Of a stretch of 64,000 nt of DNA, positions 11,555 through 22,912 are shown piece after piece. The notes beneath the pieces are model-generated. The model did not search any database and was not told the DNA's origin. It saw nothing but the letters and a program-made list of their open reading frames with translations. Source of the DNA: Botryosphaeria dothidea (taxonomy: Eukaryota; Ascomycota; Dothideomycetes; Botryosphaeriales; Botryosphaeriaceae); assembly GCA_011503125.2 (NCBI GenBank), contig WWBZ02000001.1:4216001-4280000 (forward strand). Direction: 5' to 3'. The translations under genes were made by a program, and so were the position numbers. Position 1 is the first letter of the stretch; each line of letters begins with the position of its first letter.

Positions 11555-14500
11555 ATGGATCGCCTAGACCCTGAGCAGCTGCAGGCCGAGGCCATCCGCC
11601 GCCTGTCCCAGCAAAGCGGTGGTTTTGATCCCAACACCCTCCAGGTATTCACTACCACCTCTCCTGGTGGTGACATGTCCGAAATCAGGTCAATTCGGAC
11701 TACTCATTCCGACACTCGCTCTGTCGTCCACTCCGAAACTCGCTCTGTGATCCGTTCCGAGTCCCGTTCAGAGCTCCAGGGCGTGGGCTCCCAATCAGAC
11801 CTCCAGCTGCACACTAGCGGTTCCCAGTCAATCATGCGTACCGGATCGCAGTCTGCCCTTCGTAACGAGTCTTTCTCCGCCGACTCTCTTTCTGAACTCC
11901 ATACATCCGGCTCGTTCTCGCAACTGCGCGAATCCGGTTCACAGTCCGGCCTTCGTTCAGGCTCCATAACCGCCCTCCAGTCCTCGGGCTCTCTCGCTGC
12001 CCTCCACGAAGCCGACGACCACGCCGCCTCCCACGCTACGGATGCCCAGCTCGCTAGCCAAGCGGCCAACGCACAATTCTTCGCTCAACCCTCTGAGTCC
12101 GTCACTGCTTTCCGCTCCGCCAGGAATGGTAGTGAGGACGCTACTTTGGCAACCAAGTCCTCTGCCTTCGGCCTTGGTTCTGGCAGTGAGGCCGGTGCGT
12201 CTGCAGCCCGTCAGGGCAGCACATCCGTCTCGGCTCGCCCCGACAGCCAGGATGCTAGCACCACCCTCCACACGGCTAACTCTGCATACTTTGACACTAC
12301 TGACGCCGCCAATGCCAATGAGATCTCGCCGGCTCAACACGAATACCGCTCTGTTGTCAAGTCTGATGCCCACTCCGCGCCATCGGAAAAGCCTAATAGC
12401 GAGGACGGTGCTACCCTTAACTCCAAGAGCTCAGGTATCGTTCACGTCAATGATGGTGTGAATGTTGCCCGTGCCGAGCATGATTTCCAGGAGCTGAGCA
12501 AGGAGCTGTCGCGGATATCTCGCTCCCAAAGCCACAAGAACAAGAGCGGTGCGACTGATCTCGAGAAGGCTGCCTCTGCATCTGACGGCTCTGAACAAGA
12601 GCAGTTTGATCTTGAGGCTGTGCTGAGAGGAAGGAAAGATGAGGCAGAGGAGTCGGGTATTAAGCCGAAGAAGGTCGGTGTGGTCTGGGATGGCTTGACA
12701 GTGAGTGGTATTGGTGGCGTGAAGAACTATATCAAGGTAAGCATCGCAGTTTGTTGGAACGATGACGGATTACTAATGTACTGTAGACCTTCCCGCAAGC
12801 ATTCGTCTCTTTCTTCAACGTCTACGAAACCGCCAAAAGCGTTCTTGGCGTCGGCAAGAAGGGCCGTGAGTTCGACATTCTCAAGGACTTCAAGGGGGTT
12901 GCCAAGCCCGGAGAGATGGTCCTCGTTCTCGGTCGTCCTGGATCTGGCTGCACCACTTTCCTGAAGGTCATTGCAAACCAACGTTTCGGTTACACCAAGG
13001 TCGAGGGTGATGTTCAATACGGTCCTTTCGACGCCCACACTTTTGAGAAGCGCTACCGTGGCGAGGCCGTGTACAACCAGGAGGACGATATTCATCACCC
13101 CACCCTCACCGTAGGACAAACACTTGACTTTGCCCTTGAGACCAAGGTTCCTGGCACTCGTCCCGGTGGTCTGAGCAGGCAGCAATTCAAGGAGCATGTT
13201 ATTGATATGCTGCTCAAGATGTTCAACATCGAGCACACTAAAAACACCATTGTCGGAAACCCTTTCGTCCGTGGTGTTTCTGGAGGTGAGCGCAAGCGTG
13301 TCTCCATCGCCGAGATGATGGTCACGAACTCTTGTATTTGCTCGTGGGATAACTCCACTCGTGGTCTTGATGCTTCGACCGCTCTTGACTACGCCAAGTC
13401 CCTGCGTATCTTGACGGACATCCACCAAGTCACTACCTTCGTCTCCCTCTACCAGGCTTCTGAGTCCATCTATAAGGTATTTGACAAGGTTATGGTGGTC
13501 GACTCTGGTCGCTGCGTATACTACGGTCCCGCCAATGAAGCTCGTGGCTACTTCGAAGGCCTCGGTTTCCTTGAGAAGCCAAGACAGACAACCCCTGACT
13601 ACCTTACTGGCTGTACTGACCCCTTTGAGAGAGAGTACAAGGCGGGCCGCAGTGAGAACGATGTCCCGAGCACACCTGAAGCCTTGGTTGAAGCATTCAA
13701 CAAGTCTGAAATCTCTACTCGTAACGATCGGGAAATGGTGGAGTACCGTGGTCAAATCGCTCAGGAGAAGCAGGTCTGGGATGATTTCCAGACTGCGGTT
13801 GCTCAGGGAAAGAGACACGCTTCCAAGCGCTCCGTTTATACCATTCCCTTCTATCTCCAGGTTTGGGCTCTTATGCGTCGTCAGTTCTTCCTGAAGTGGC
13901 AGGACAAGTTCTCCCTTACCGTCTCCTGGGCTACTTCTATCGTCGTTGCTATCATCCTCGGTACCGTATGGCTTGATCTCCCCAAGACCAGTGCTGGCGC
14001 TTTCACTCGTGGTGGTCTTCTGTTCATCTCTCTGCTGTTCAATGCGTTCGAGGCTTTCTCCGAGTTGGCTTCCACTATGACTGGCCGACCGATTGTCAAC
14101 AAGCACCGCGCATTTACCTTCCACCGGCCTTCAGCTCTTTGGATTGCGCAGATCATGGTCGACACCGTCTTCGCGAGCGCAAAGATTCTGGTATTCAGCA
14201 TCATGGTCTACTTCATGTGCGGACTGGTCCTTAATGCCGGCGCCTTCTTCACGTTCGTCCTGATCATTATCTCTGGCTACCTCTCAATGACTCTATTCTT
14301 CCGTACTGTTGGATGTCTCTGCCCGGATTTCGATGTTGCAATTCGTCTTGCGGCCACGATCATTACTTTCTTCGTCTTGACCTCGGGATATCTCATCCAG
14401 TGGCAGTCGGAGCAGGTGTGGCTGAGGTGGATCTTCTACATCAACGCCCTGGGTCTCGGTTTCTCTGCTCTCATGATGAATGAGTTCAAGCGGCTGACTC

Positions 14501-16843
14501 TGACCTGCACGTCCGATTCCTTGGTTCCTACTGGCGGTCTCTACAGCGATATTGCTCATCAGTCTTGCACGCTCGCTGGTAGCACGCCCGGAACTGATCA
14601 GATTTCCGGTAGCGCATACATTGAACAGGGCTTCTCCTACATTCCTGGCGATCTCTGGCGCAACTGGGGTATCATGGTTGTTCTCATTGCTGGATTCCTA
14701 GCCACTAACGCCCTTCTCGGCGAGCACATCAAGTGGGGTGCCGGTGGAAAGACCGTCACTTTCTTCGCTAAGGAGAACGCTGAGACTAAGGTGCTGAACG
14801 AGGAACTTCAGCGCAAGAAGGACAGGAGGAACCGCAAGGAGGAGACCAAGGATGCTAGCGACGGTTTGAAGATCAACTCGAAGGCCATCCTTACCTGGGA
14901 AGACCTCTGCTACGATGTTCCCCATCCCGCTGGCAATGGTCATCTGCGCCTTTTGAACAACATCTTTGGTTACGTCAAGCCTGGTCAGCTCACTGCTCTG
15001 ATGGGAGCTTCCGGTGCTGGAAAGACTACTCTCCTGGATGTTCTTGCCGCTCGTAAGAACATTGGTGTCATTTCTGGTGAGAAGCTCATCGACGGCAAGC
15101 CTCCCGGTATCGCCTTCCAGCGTGGTACTGCCTACGCCGAGCAACTCGATGTTCATGAGCCTGCCCAGACTGTTCGTGAGGCGCTTCGTTTCTCTGCCGA
15201 CCTTCGCCAGCCGTACGATGTTCCTCAGTCTGAGAAGTATGCCTACGTCGAGGAAGTTATTTCCCTCCTGGAGATGGAGGATATCGCCGATGCCGTTATT
15301 GGAGATCCCGAGAATGGTCTGGCCGTCGAGCAGCGTAAGCGTGTCACCATCGGTGTGGAGCTTGCCTCCAAGCCTGAGCTGCTTCTGTTCTTGGATGAGC
15401 CTACTTCCGGCCTTGACAGCCAGAGCGCGTTCAACATCGTCCGTTTCTTGAGGAAGCTGGCTGCCGCCGGCCAGGCTATTCTGTGCACGATCCATCAGCC
15501 TAACTCCGCCCTCTTCGAGTCCTTTGATCGTCTCCTGCTTCTTCAACGCGGCGGCGAGTGCGTCTACTTCGGCGACATCGGCAAGGATGCCCACGTTCTT
15601 CTCCAGTACTTCCACCGCTATGGCGCGGACTGCCCGCACGACCTCAACCCTGCTGAATGGATGCTCGACGCCATTGGTGCTGGTCAGACCCCTCGCATTG
15701 GTAACAAGGACTGGGGTGAGATCTGGAGGGACTCTGACGAATTCGCCAAGGTCAAGGAAGACATCATCCGCATGAAGCGCGAGCGTGCCGAGGAAGTTGG
15801 ATCCGTCCCCGAAGTGGAGCAGAAGGAATATGCTACTCCCCTGTGGTACCAGATCAAGCGCGTCAACGCTCGTCAACAGCTCTCCTTCTGGCGCACTCCC
15901 AACTACGGCTTCACGCGCCTCTTCAACCACGTTGTCATCGCTCTGTTCACCGGTTTGGCCTTCTTGCAGCTCGATGACTCTCGCGCTTCTCTCCAATATC
16001 GTGTCTTCGTCATCTTCCAGGTCACTGTCCTTCCGGCTCTCATTCTCGCCCAGGTGGAGCCCAAGTACGCTATCTCCCGCATGATCTCCTTCCGCGAACA
16101 ATCCTCCAAGGCCTACAAGACCTTCCCCTTCGCGCTCTCCATGGTCCTTGCCGAGATGCCGTACAGCATTCTCTGCGCCGTCGGCTTCTTCCTCCCGCTC
16201 TACTACATCCCCGGTTTCCAGAGCGCATCCAGCCGCGCCGGCTACCAGTTCTTCATGGTCCTCATCACCGAGATCTTCTCGGTGACGCTGGCCCAGCTCA
16301 TCGCCGCCATCACGCCCGACCCCTTCATCGCCGCGTACATGAACCCGTTCATCATCATCGTCTTCGCCCTCTTCTGCGGTGTCACCATTCCCAAGCCGCA
16401 GATCCCCAAGTTCTGGCGCGCCTGGCTCTACCAGCTCGACCCCTTCACTCGCCTCATCGGCGGCATGCTGGTCACCGAGCTGCATGACCGCAGCGTCACC
16501 TGCACGAGTGGTGAGTACAACCGCTTCAACAGCCCGCAGGGTCAGACTTGCGGCGAGTACATGCAGGGGTTCTTCGCGGCCGGTGGCCCCGGCTACATCC
16601 TCAATAACCAGACCTCCGAGTGCGAGTACTGCGCGTACAAGGTCGGTGACGAGTTCTACCAGCCCCTTGGCTATGAGTTCACGAACCGCTGGAGGGATCT
16701 GGGTATTCTCGCTGCGTTCATTGGCAGCAACTTGATTCTGCTGTTCACTGCTGTAAGTTTTGCCGTCCTCGCGAATGACTATACGAATGAGAAGACTGAT
16801 GTTTCGTTCACAGGCTCGTTTCCTGAACTTCAACCGTCGCTGA
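11555..16843 (+). CDS. PDR-type ABC transporter (ABC-G, full size) with Ser-rich repeat N-terminus
   Basis: Plasma-membrane multidrug/efflux pump with the reverse order NBD1-TMD1-NBD2-TMD2. Exons 11555-12736, 12787-16752 and 16814-16843; 1725 residues, against about 1450-1500 for most relatives. The last intron (16753-16813: GTAAGT, CTGAT branch, TTCACAG) gives the ending FTAARFLNFNRR. Without it the frame would run to 16878. NBD1 has the fungal degenerate Walker A GRPGSGCTT (about 443), the signature VSGGERKRVSI (about 559) and Walker B CSWDNSTRGLD. NBD2 has canonical GASGAGKTT (about 1134), a degenerate signature AVEQRKRVTIG and Walker B LLFLDEPTSGLD. This asymmetry is normal for PDR pumps. 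Six-helix blocks follow each NBD. The first ~370 residues are Ser/Ala-rich, with repeated GSQSxLR-like units, and end in a Lys/Glu-rich linker before the conserved PDR N-region. Substrate unknown. Confidence 0.95.
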
Positions 16844-18872
16844 ACGGGGAGAAGCAAAAAAATTATTTTCCATACTAAAGTTTTAATCATTGGACAGGCG
16901 TTTCACAAAATGTCTAATTTGTCTGCATTCAGTTGGATCATTAGAAGGCATAGATCTTGGACTGCTCATCGCCTGCTTTTTTGTTCCGCTTCTACAATTA
17001 GCGTGGGGTCGGCGACAAGAAGTGTGTGTTGGTACGATCATAGACAGCGCATGGGATACCCGGCGTTTGTTTTGGATCCAGTGAGGACATTGCTGGATCT
17101 GGAATTTTCTTTATTTCAATAGTTTGATGTGACGGAGATACGTTTGGTTACGATGAAGCATGAGAGATGTTGGAAGATGGAGAGTTGGGGGAAAGAGTAG
17201 AAAAAGCTTAAATTATTTAATGCATCACGCTTGATTAGTTGTCTCTAATCCATGTTTATCAAAGAGTTGCTACTCAGACTACCTCTGTGAGACATTTAGT
17301 TCAGCTTCACCTCTGAGTGTTACTAAACAGTCCTTGAGTGAATACAAAGCGGTTCAGAATTGGAAGGGCGTCACTTCATATACACTGTAGGCTACCATGC
17401 ACATTTTGATCCCCTCGACGCCACAACAGACCAATTAATTTGGAAATATCTCTGTAACTTACTTGGATCATGATGGATCATATATTCATATACAGTTGAA
17501 ACATCTTTAGACCGACATGAAAGAGTGGTGTTTATGAAGAAAACTTTCGCGCCGTTCTTGTTCCTCTCGTCACATAAATCAAGGTAAAGGAGCAACATAT
17601 CCGGACAAGCCGCGATGACATTTAGGTTCCGACGGCACTCCAGATTGCAAGTAGACCGGGCTAAAATATGAGATGGGGCTGGGTTGCCGTGGAGTCCATA
17701 GGCTCTGCAAATCAAAGAGAGAGGACATCTCGATAGAAGCATGACTTGATAAATTCGGGAATAAGAAGGGACACCAAGCGCTCTTCCTGAGGCACCTGAC
17801 AAAGTTACGGGGGTATTAGCCCAGCCACTATGGTCTGCATAGCCAACTGGACAATGCTACCATCCATGCATTGTACAGAACAGAGCAGGCCTAGACTCCC
17901 TGGAGAGCTGTGAGCCAGAATCCTCAGAGCATTCCCTGAACAATCCACTGACGTGTCACAAGGCGATCCAAATTACCAATTCCGACCAGGGTTGAAGGGA
18001 GAGTTGCGGACATTTATAATGGCGGCCAAGCAATAGCTCTTGGGCGCTTCTGCGGAAATTCGCACCTCCTGCTTTCATACCTTGAGATAAATATTACGTG
18101 GGGGAAACCTACGGCTTCAGGAAAATAACAGCGGAGTGGGAGGTGCAACGTTTTGTAAGGAGGGAGGAGTTGATGTATCAATTATCATTACTAATCACCT
18201 TTTTCATTACCGCTCATATGAGACTTCAGATTACCGCTGAAGACCACGAGCATGTGCTACAGTGCATTGCCACCGCCGGGTACTATTTGTGTGGAGATCG
18301 GGCGCATCGGGACCAGATGCCGAACGTCGGAGCATGGCTATCAGATTCCGTGGATGATCGGGAACGTCCCGAGCCACCTCCACGATTACCCCAGGCTGGA
18401 GAAGCCAAAAGTTCATTGGCCAGCTGTCGTACTATCTTCATGCCAATAGAGGGACCGGAGCATCGGCTGCTCCTCGGGGAGCCACATCATCACTTCCGCA
18501 TCATTCTGCGATACCAACCTATCAGGACCCTATGCCAAATCGGGTTGTGAATAGTTCACAATGGCACCTCACGAGACCTTCGAGCCCCAGATTTCTGGGA
18601 ATATGGAGGACCTGTATACCAAAACAGGTATCCGAGTCCTCCGACATCCGGCAACGGCTCCATGAGATCGGGGTTTGAGGATTCTATCGTGTAGATGGTT
18701 CTAATGACCAGAGATATATCAAAGCTCAGCAGTGCCTCTTGCAAAAGGCCACTTTTAAGCAGAGTTCTGAATAGCTTCAATCAACAACTTCAAGAGAGTC
18801 CTCCCGTCCGGACACAGATATCAATATCACTATCTCTTATCTCCGTTCAAACCAACTCAACCAACCAACAAT
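16844..18872. other. Intergenic, 2.0 kb
   Basis: AT-richer than its surroundings. Holds the transporter 3' end and the upstream region of the 2OG-oxygenase-like gene. Open frames at 17392-17802 (minus) and 18098-18550 (plus) have no recognisable domain, no fitting introns and atypical composition. I see no gene. Confidence 0.5.
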
Positions 18873-20040
18873 ATGCCTGGCGCCATCATCGATACCATTC
18901 TCCCCCCTCCTCCGCCCAAGGTGGTTGCGTCTTCAACCAAGCGAGCTACCCGCCCCACAAACAAGCTGCCTCAATCCTTGATCGATGGCGCCCAGATCAC
19001 GAAGCGTGAAAGCTTCGACGCCAAGAAGCACCTTGTCTACCAGCCCCCCTCGAAGATCTACACTATGAAGGATATTGGTCTGGAGGGTCACGGCATCGCG
19101 CCGACCGCTGTCTCGGAGCCATTCCCCCTCTTCAGCGGGGAAGCCATCAGGCAGATACGTGCGGAATGCTTCAGTGACGAGGTGATGGAGAACTGCCAGT
19201 ACATGTCGGGCTTCACCAAGAACATGATTCGCGGCATGACCTATGCGTAGGTCGCCACAACTCTCCTCCGTTTGTTCAATCCACTTGCTGACAGATGATC
19301 CAGCCGCGCTCCATTCACCTATGATGCATGGCAGTCGCCCGAGCTCCTCGCAAAGGTCTCGGAAGTTGCTGGCGTCGAGTTGGTCCCTGCCTTTGACTGG
19401 GAGATTGCAAACATCAATGTCGCCGTCGACGAGCCGAACAAGGATGGAAGTTTCGCCAAGGCGCCTTCCGGTGATAACCTCTCCACCTTCGCGTGGCACT
19501 ATGACAGCTTCCCCTTCGTCTGTGTCGTGATGTTATCGGACTGCTCCGGCATGGTCGGCGGCGAAACCGCCCTGAGATTGCCCGACGGAGAGATCATGAA
19601 GGCGCGCGGACCCACGATGGTAAGTACGCGCGAACATCATGTCCGAGAACTTCGACTGACCTCTCTACCAGGGCACCGCGGTCGTCATGCAGGGTCGCTA
19701 CATCGAGCACCAGGCGCTGAAAGCCTTCGGCACCGGCGAGCGCATCACCATGATCACTGCCATGCGTCTCAAGTCTCCCTTCATCAGGGACGAGACCGTG
19801 TTGGCCGGCGTGCGCGGCATCAGCAACCTGGGCGAGATCTACAGCCAGTACTCCGAGTACAGGCTCGAGATCCTGGAGGAGCGCATCCGTGCCAGGCTCA
19901 AGGCCGAGCGTCAGGCCCAGTTCGCTAGGCGTGAGTTCGACATTCAGGGCATGCGGAACTTCTTGACTGAGCAGAGAAACTTCATCGATGCGATGTTGGA
20001 TGAGATCTACGAGGTCGAGGACGATGAGCCGCAGAACTAA
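18873..20040 (+). CDS. Fungal 2OG-Fe(II) oxygenase-like protein
   Basis: Probable non-haem iron, 2-oxoglutarate-dependent oxygenase of a fungal-specific, uncharacterised type. Exons 18873-19246, 19304-19619 and 19672-20040, with introns of 57 and 52 bp; 352 residues. The facial triad is visible: WHYDS gives His190 and Asp192, and RYIEHQAL gives His243. Arg254 in GERITM is placed to bind the 2-oxoglutarate carboxylate. The intervening VMLSDCSGMVGGETALR and the segment MGTAVVMQGR fit the jelly-roll strands. The N-terminus is Pro/Lys-rich (ILPPPPPKVV), and the C-terminal ~80 residues are a charged helix (RLEILEERIRARLKAERQ). No signal peptide. The substrate cannot be told from sequence. It converges with the semialdehyde dehydrogenase gene, so a joint role is possible but unproven. 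Confidence 0.85.
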
Positions 20041-20577
20041 ACGTTGATGAATTTCGGCCTTTTTTGACTTCTCTTATAAACTGTTTTTCTAGCGTAACGG
20101 TTCTTCATAGCAATGACTCTATTTCTCTATATACACAAACTCGCTTCATTGTGCATGTGGAAAGCCTTGTCTAGTGATTTTAATCTAGAACGGGAAGAGA
20201 ACAACGTATGCTGTGGTAGCCAGCTGTGGCGGGTTGAGAGTGCCCTTTCATCTCAAGAATACTTGCTGCGCCATGACTTCGAAGATCTTGCCTTAATTAT
20301 GTATTCGTATGAGGTTTAACATCAGTATGTTACACTGTCTTTTGGAATTACTCGACCCGTTACACTGACCGTACGACGTGCCGTTGGTGGCTACGAATGA
20401 CTTATCGAAGCTAGGCTGACTCAGCCACTTGGTAATGTACCTTGCTAAGATGTTGAACGGGGTTATAAAGCGTCACAGAAGATCTCGAGAGTAGTCGTGC
20501 GAAGTGAATGCATTGACAATAAAGCTTTTGAAGTATTTTCCATGACTACATTAAGTATGATGTTTTGATGATTCTAT
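20041..20577. other. Convergent intergenic, 537 bp
   Basis: Shared 3' flank of the 2OG-oxygenase-like gene (plus) and the semialdehyde dehydrogenase gene (minus). AT-rich, T-tracts near 20060-20095. No gene seen. Confidence 0.6.
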
Positions 20578-22120
20578 CTACAAGCTGCTCCTATAAACGG
20601 TGTCAATACCACCTGTAATGACAGTCTTGTAGACCAAATAGTCCTCGCAGCCGTATTTGCTGCCTTCCCGACCGAAGCCAGAATGCTTGATACCGCCGAA
20701 TCTGTGACTAGTCAGTATGTGTGTATTGCAAATCAGAACGGAGGACTTACGGTGCGGCAGAGTCCGAGATGACACCTGTGTTGACGGCAACCATGCCAAA
20801 CTCGAGCCTCTCGGACACGCGGTAATACCGCGACAGGTCGGTGGTCATGACATAAGATGCCAGGCCCACATCCACGTTGTTCGCCCGCTCGACAACCTCA
20901 TCCTCGGTCTTGAACTTACTCAGAGCCGCGAGCGGACCGAAGGTCTCCTCATGCATCACTTTCATGCTGTCGTCAACATCCCCAAGGATGGTCAACTCGA
21001 AGAAGTTCTTGCCGAGACTAGTCAGAGGCTTCCCGCCCAGAAGGACGGATGCCTTCTTGCTGACAGCATCCTGAACGTGCTCGGCAGTCTTGTCGATGCT
21101 GGTGGTCAGCGGACCGTGAGTAACGCCCTCGTCCGTACCGTTCCCGACGCGGAACTTCTTCACCTCCTCGACCAGCCTCTGCGAGAACTTCTCGTAGACG
21201 CCCTCCTGCACGTAGATGCGATTGGCACACACGCACGTCTGGCCCGTGACCTTGAACTTGCTGACAAGCGCGCTCGCCACGGCCGTCTCGACGTCGGCGT
21301 CGTCAAAGACAATGAACGGCGCATTGCCGCCCAGCTCGAGGCTCAGCTTCTTCAGCGAGCCGGCCGACTGCCGCATCAGCAGCCTGCCCACCCGCGTCGA
21401 TCCCGTAAACGAGATCTTCTTGACGGCAGGGTCCTCGCACAGCGCGAGGCCGAGCGCCGGCGTGTTCGCCAGGGCCGTCACGACGTTCAGCACGCCCGCG
21501 GGCACGCCCGCGCGCCCGGCCAGCACGGCGAGCGCGTTGGCCGCGAACGGCGTCAGGCCGTCCGGCTTCAGCACGACCGTGCAGCCGGCCGCCAGCGCCG
21601 CCGCGACCTTGCGCGCGGCCATGGCGACGGGGAAGTTCCACGGCGTGATCAGCCCGCACACGCCGACCGGCTGCCTGAGGACGGCGGTGCGCGCGGCCGG
21701 GTTGCTGTGCGGCACGACGTCGCCGTAGAGGCGCGGCGCCTCCTCCGCGAACCACTCGAAGAAGCCGGCGGCGAAGAGGGCCTCGCCCTCGGCGTCGCCC
21801 TTGGCCTTGCCGTTCTCGGCCGTGACGATCGCGCCGAGGTCGCCGCGGTGCGCGACGGTAAGGTCGAAGAGGCGGCGGAGGATGCGGGCGCGCGCGCGGC
21901 CGGGCTGCGCGCGCCAGGCCGGGAAGGCGGCCGCGGCGGCGTGGATGGCGGCGGAGAGGTCGGCCGGGGTGCATTCGGGGCACGAGCCGAGGACGGCGTC
22001 GGTGGCGGGGTTGCGGACGGCGAAGGTGCTGCCGGATTGGGAGGGGACCCACTGGCCGTTGATGTAGGCCTTCTCGACGAAGAGGCTGGGGTCTTTCAGT
22101 GAAGAGGCGAAGGTTGACAT
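20578..22120 (-). CDS. Succinate-semialdehyde dehydrogenase (NAD(P)+)
   Basis: Oxidises succinate semialdehyde to succinate, the last step of the GABA shunt. Exons 22120-20751 and 20701-20578, with a 49 bp intron; 497 residues, normal for the family. Class motifs: [12 protein letters not shown] (cofactor/oxyanion region), [13 protein letters not shown] (Rossmann turn), [17 protein letters not shown] with general base Glu262, and [13 protein letters not shown] with nucleophile Cys296 and a neighbouring Cys298 as in GabD-type enzymes. The C-terminus [17 protein letters not shown] is typical. There is no clear mitochondrial presequence, so a cytosolic location is likely. It lies beside a permease and an amine oxidase, which fits amine/GABA catabolism. 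Substrate choice within the ALDH family is inferred. Confidence 0.9.
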
Positions 22121-22912
22121 GGTGGTGGGATGGATGCGTGGAAGGTATCAGGGAGGGATCAAAAGTGGGAGAGAGGTCAGGCTGAAGTGGATTGAGAGAC
22201 AGCTGAGACTATCAGCAAGAGTGTCTTCCATGCATTTGAGATGGATGAAGCTGATATTCAAGGCTGGGTTCCGTACAATTTGTCCACTTCTGGCCAGGTG
22301 CTCCATCTATCCAGCTCTGTTGGTCCCCGCTCGGGACCAGATCCGAGGACGCGGTCTCCCCTCGGCCTCTCCCCGAGCTGGCCCGGAGCGGGGTTGACAA
22401 GTGACAAAGATAGGTACATCAAGTTTCAGATAGCTACGCCTTCCACACTTTCCTTCTGACATCACTCCCTCCCTCGGATACGCTCAGAATGTCTCCAATG
22501 TTGCTGCAGTTGTTGGTCTGTCCGGCCAGTGACCCGAAGATTGGCATACGCTCCATTGCTGCGCCGCCTGACCCGCTGTTCGAGGGACTCAGGACCAAGT
22601 GAAAGGTAAAATTGGTATATTTGGCAACTGCCGGAACGTTGGTCACTTTCTTGACCCCTGAGTCGGAGTGATCCGGGGTGGACGCTGCATGACTGATAGC
22701 CAAAACTGCATCAAACACGGTAGATATGGCTATCAGCAGCATATGATTCTCAAATGATAAGCGTCGCGCGTTGAGAAGACCAAGTTCTGCTTATGCATTG
22801 AAACGGAATTTAGCCCCGTCTCGCAGGAAAGCCATCCCCCGCGCAGACCCGTATTTTGTGGCCAAGACCATCCTGTGGCTACCGGACTCCAGCCCCCTAC
22901 AACCACCATCTC
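22121..22912. other. Intergenic, 792 bp
   Basis: Promoter of the semialdehyde dehydrogenase (minus) and 3' flank of the permease (minus). A 102-codon minus frame at 22434-22742 begins with a hydrophobic stretch but has no family resemblance or splice support. Treated as no gene. Confidence 0.5.

Noticed and set aside
12727..14124. 465-codon minus frame, and similarly 14698-16890 and 43586-44995 on the minus strand
   Set aside because: Long antisense shadows of the transporter and glucosidase II genes caused by biased codon use; no domains.
17392..17802. 136-codon minus frame between transporter and 2OG gene
   Set aside because: No domain, erratic composition and no promoter or splice support.
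20717..22102. 461-codon plus frame opposite the semialdehyde dehydrogenase
   Set aside because: Antisense shadow; composition is Arg/His/Gly-rich and no motif is present, while the minus strand encodes a complete ALDH.
22434..22742. 102-codon minus frame with a hydrophobic start, possible secreted protein
   Set aside because: The cleavage region is poor, there is only one Cys and no support from splicing or neighbours.
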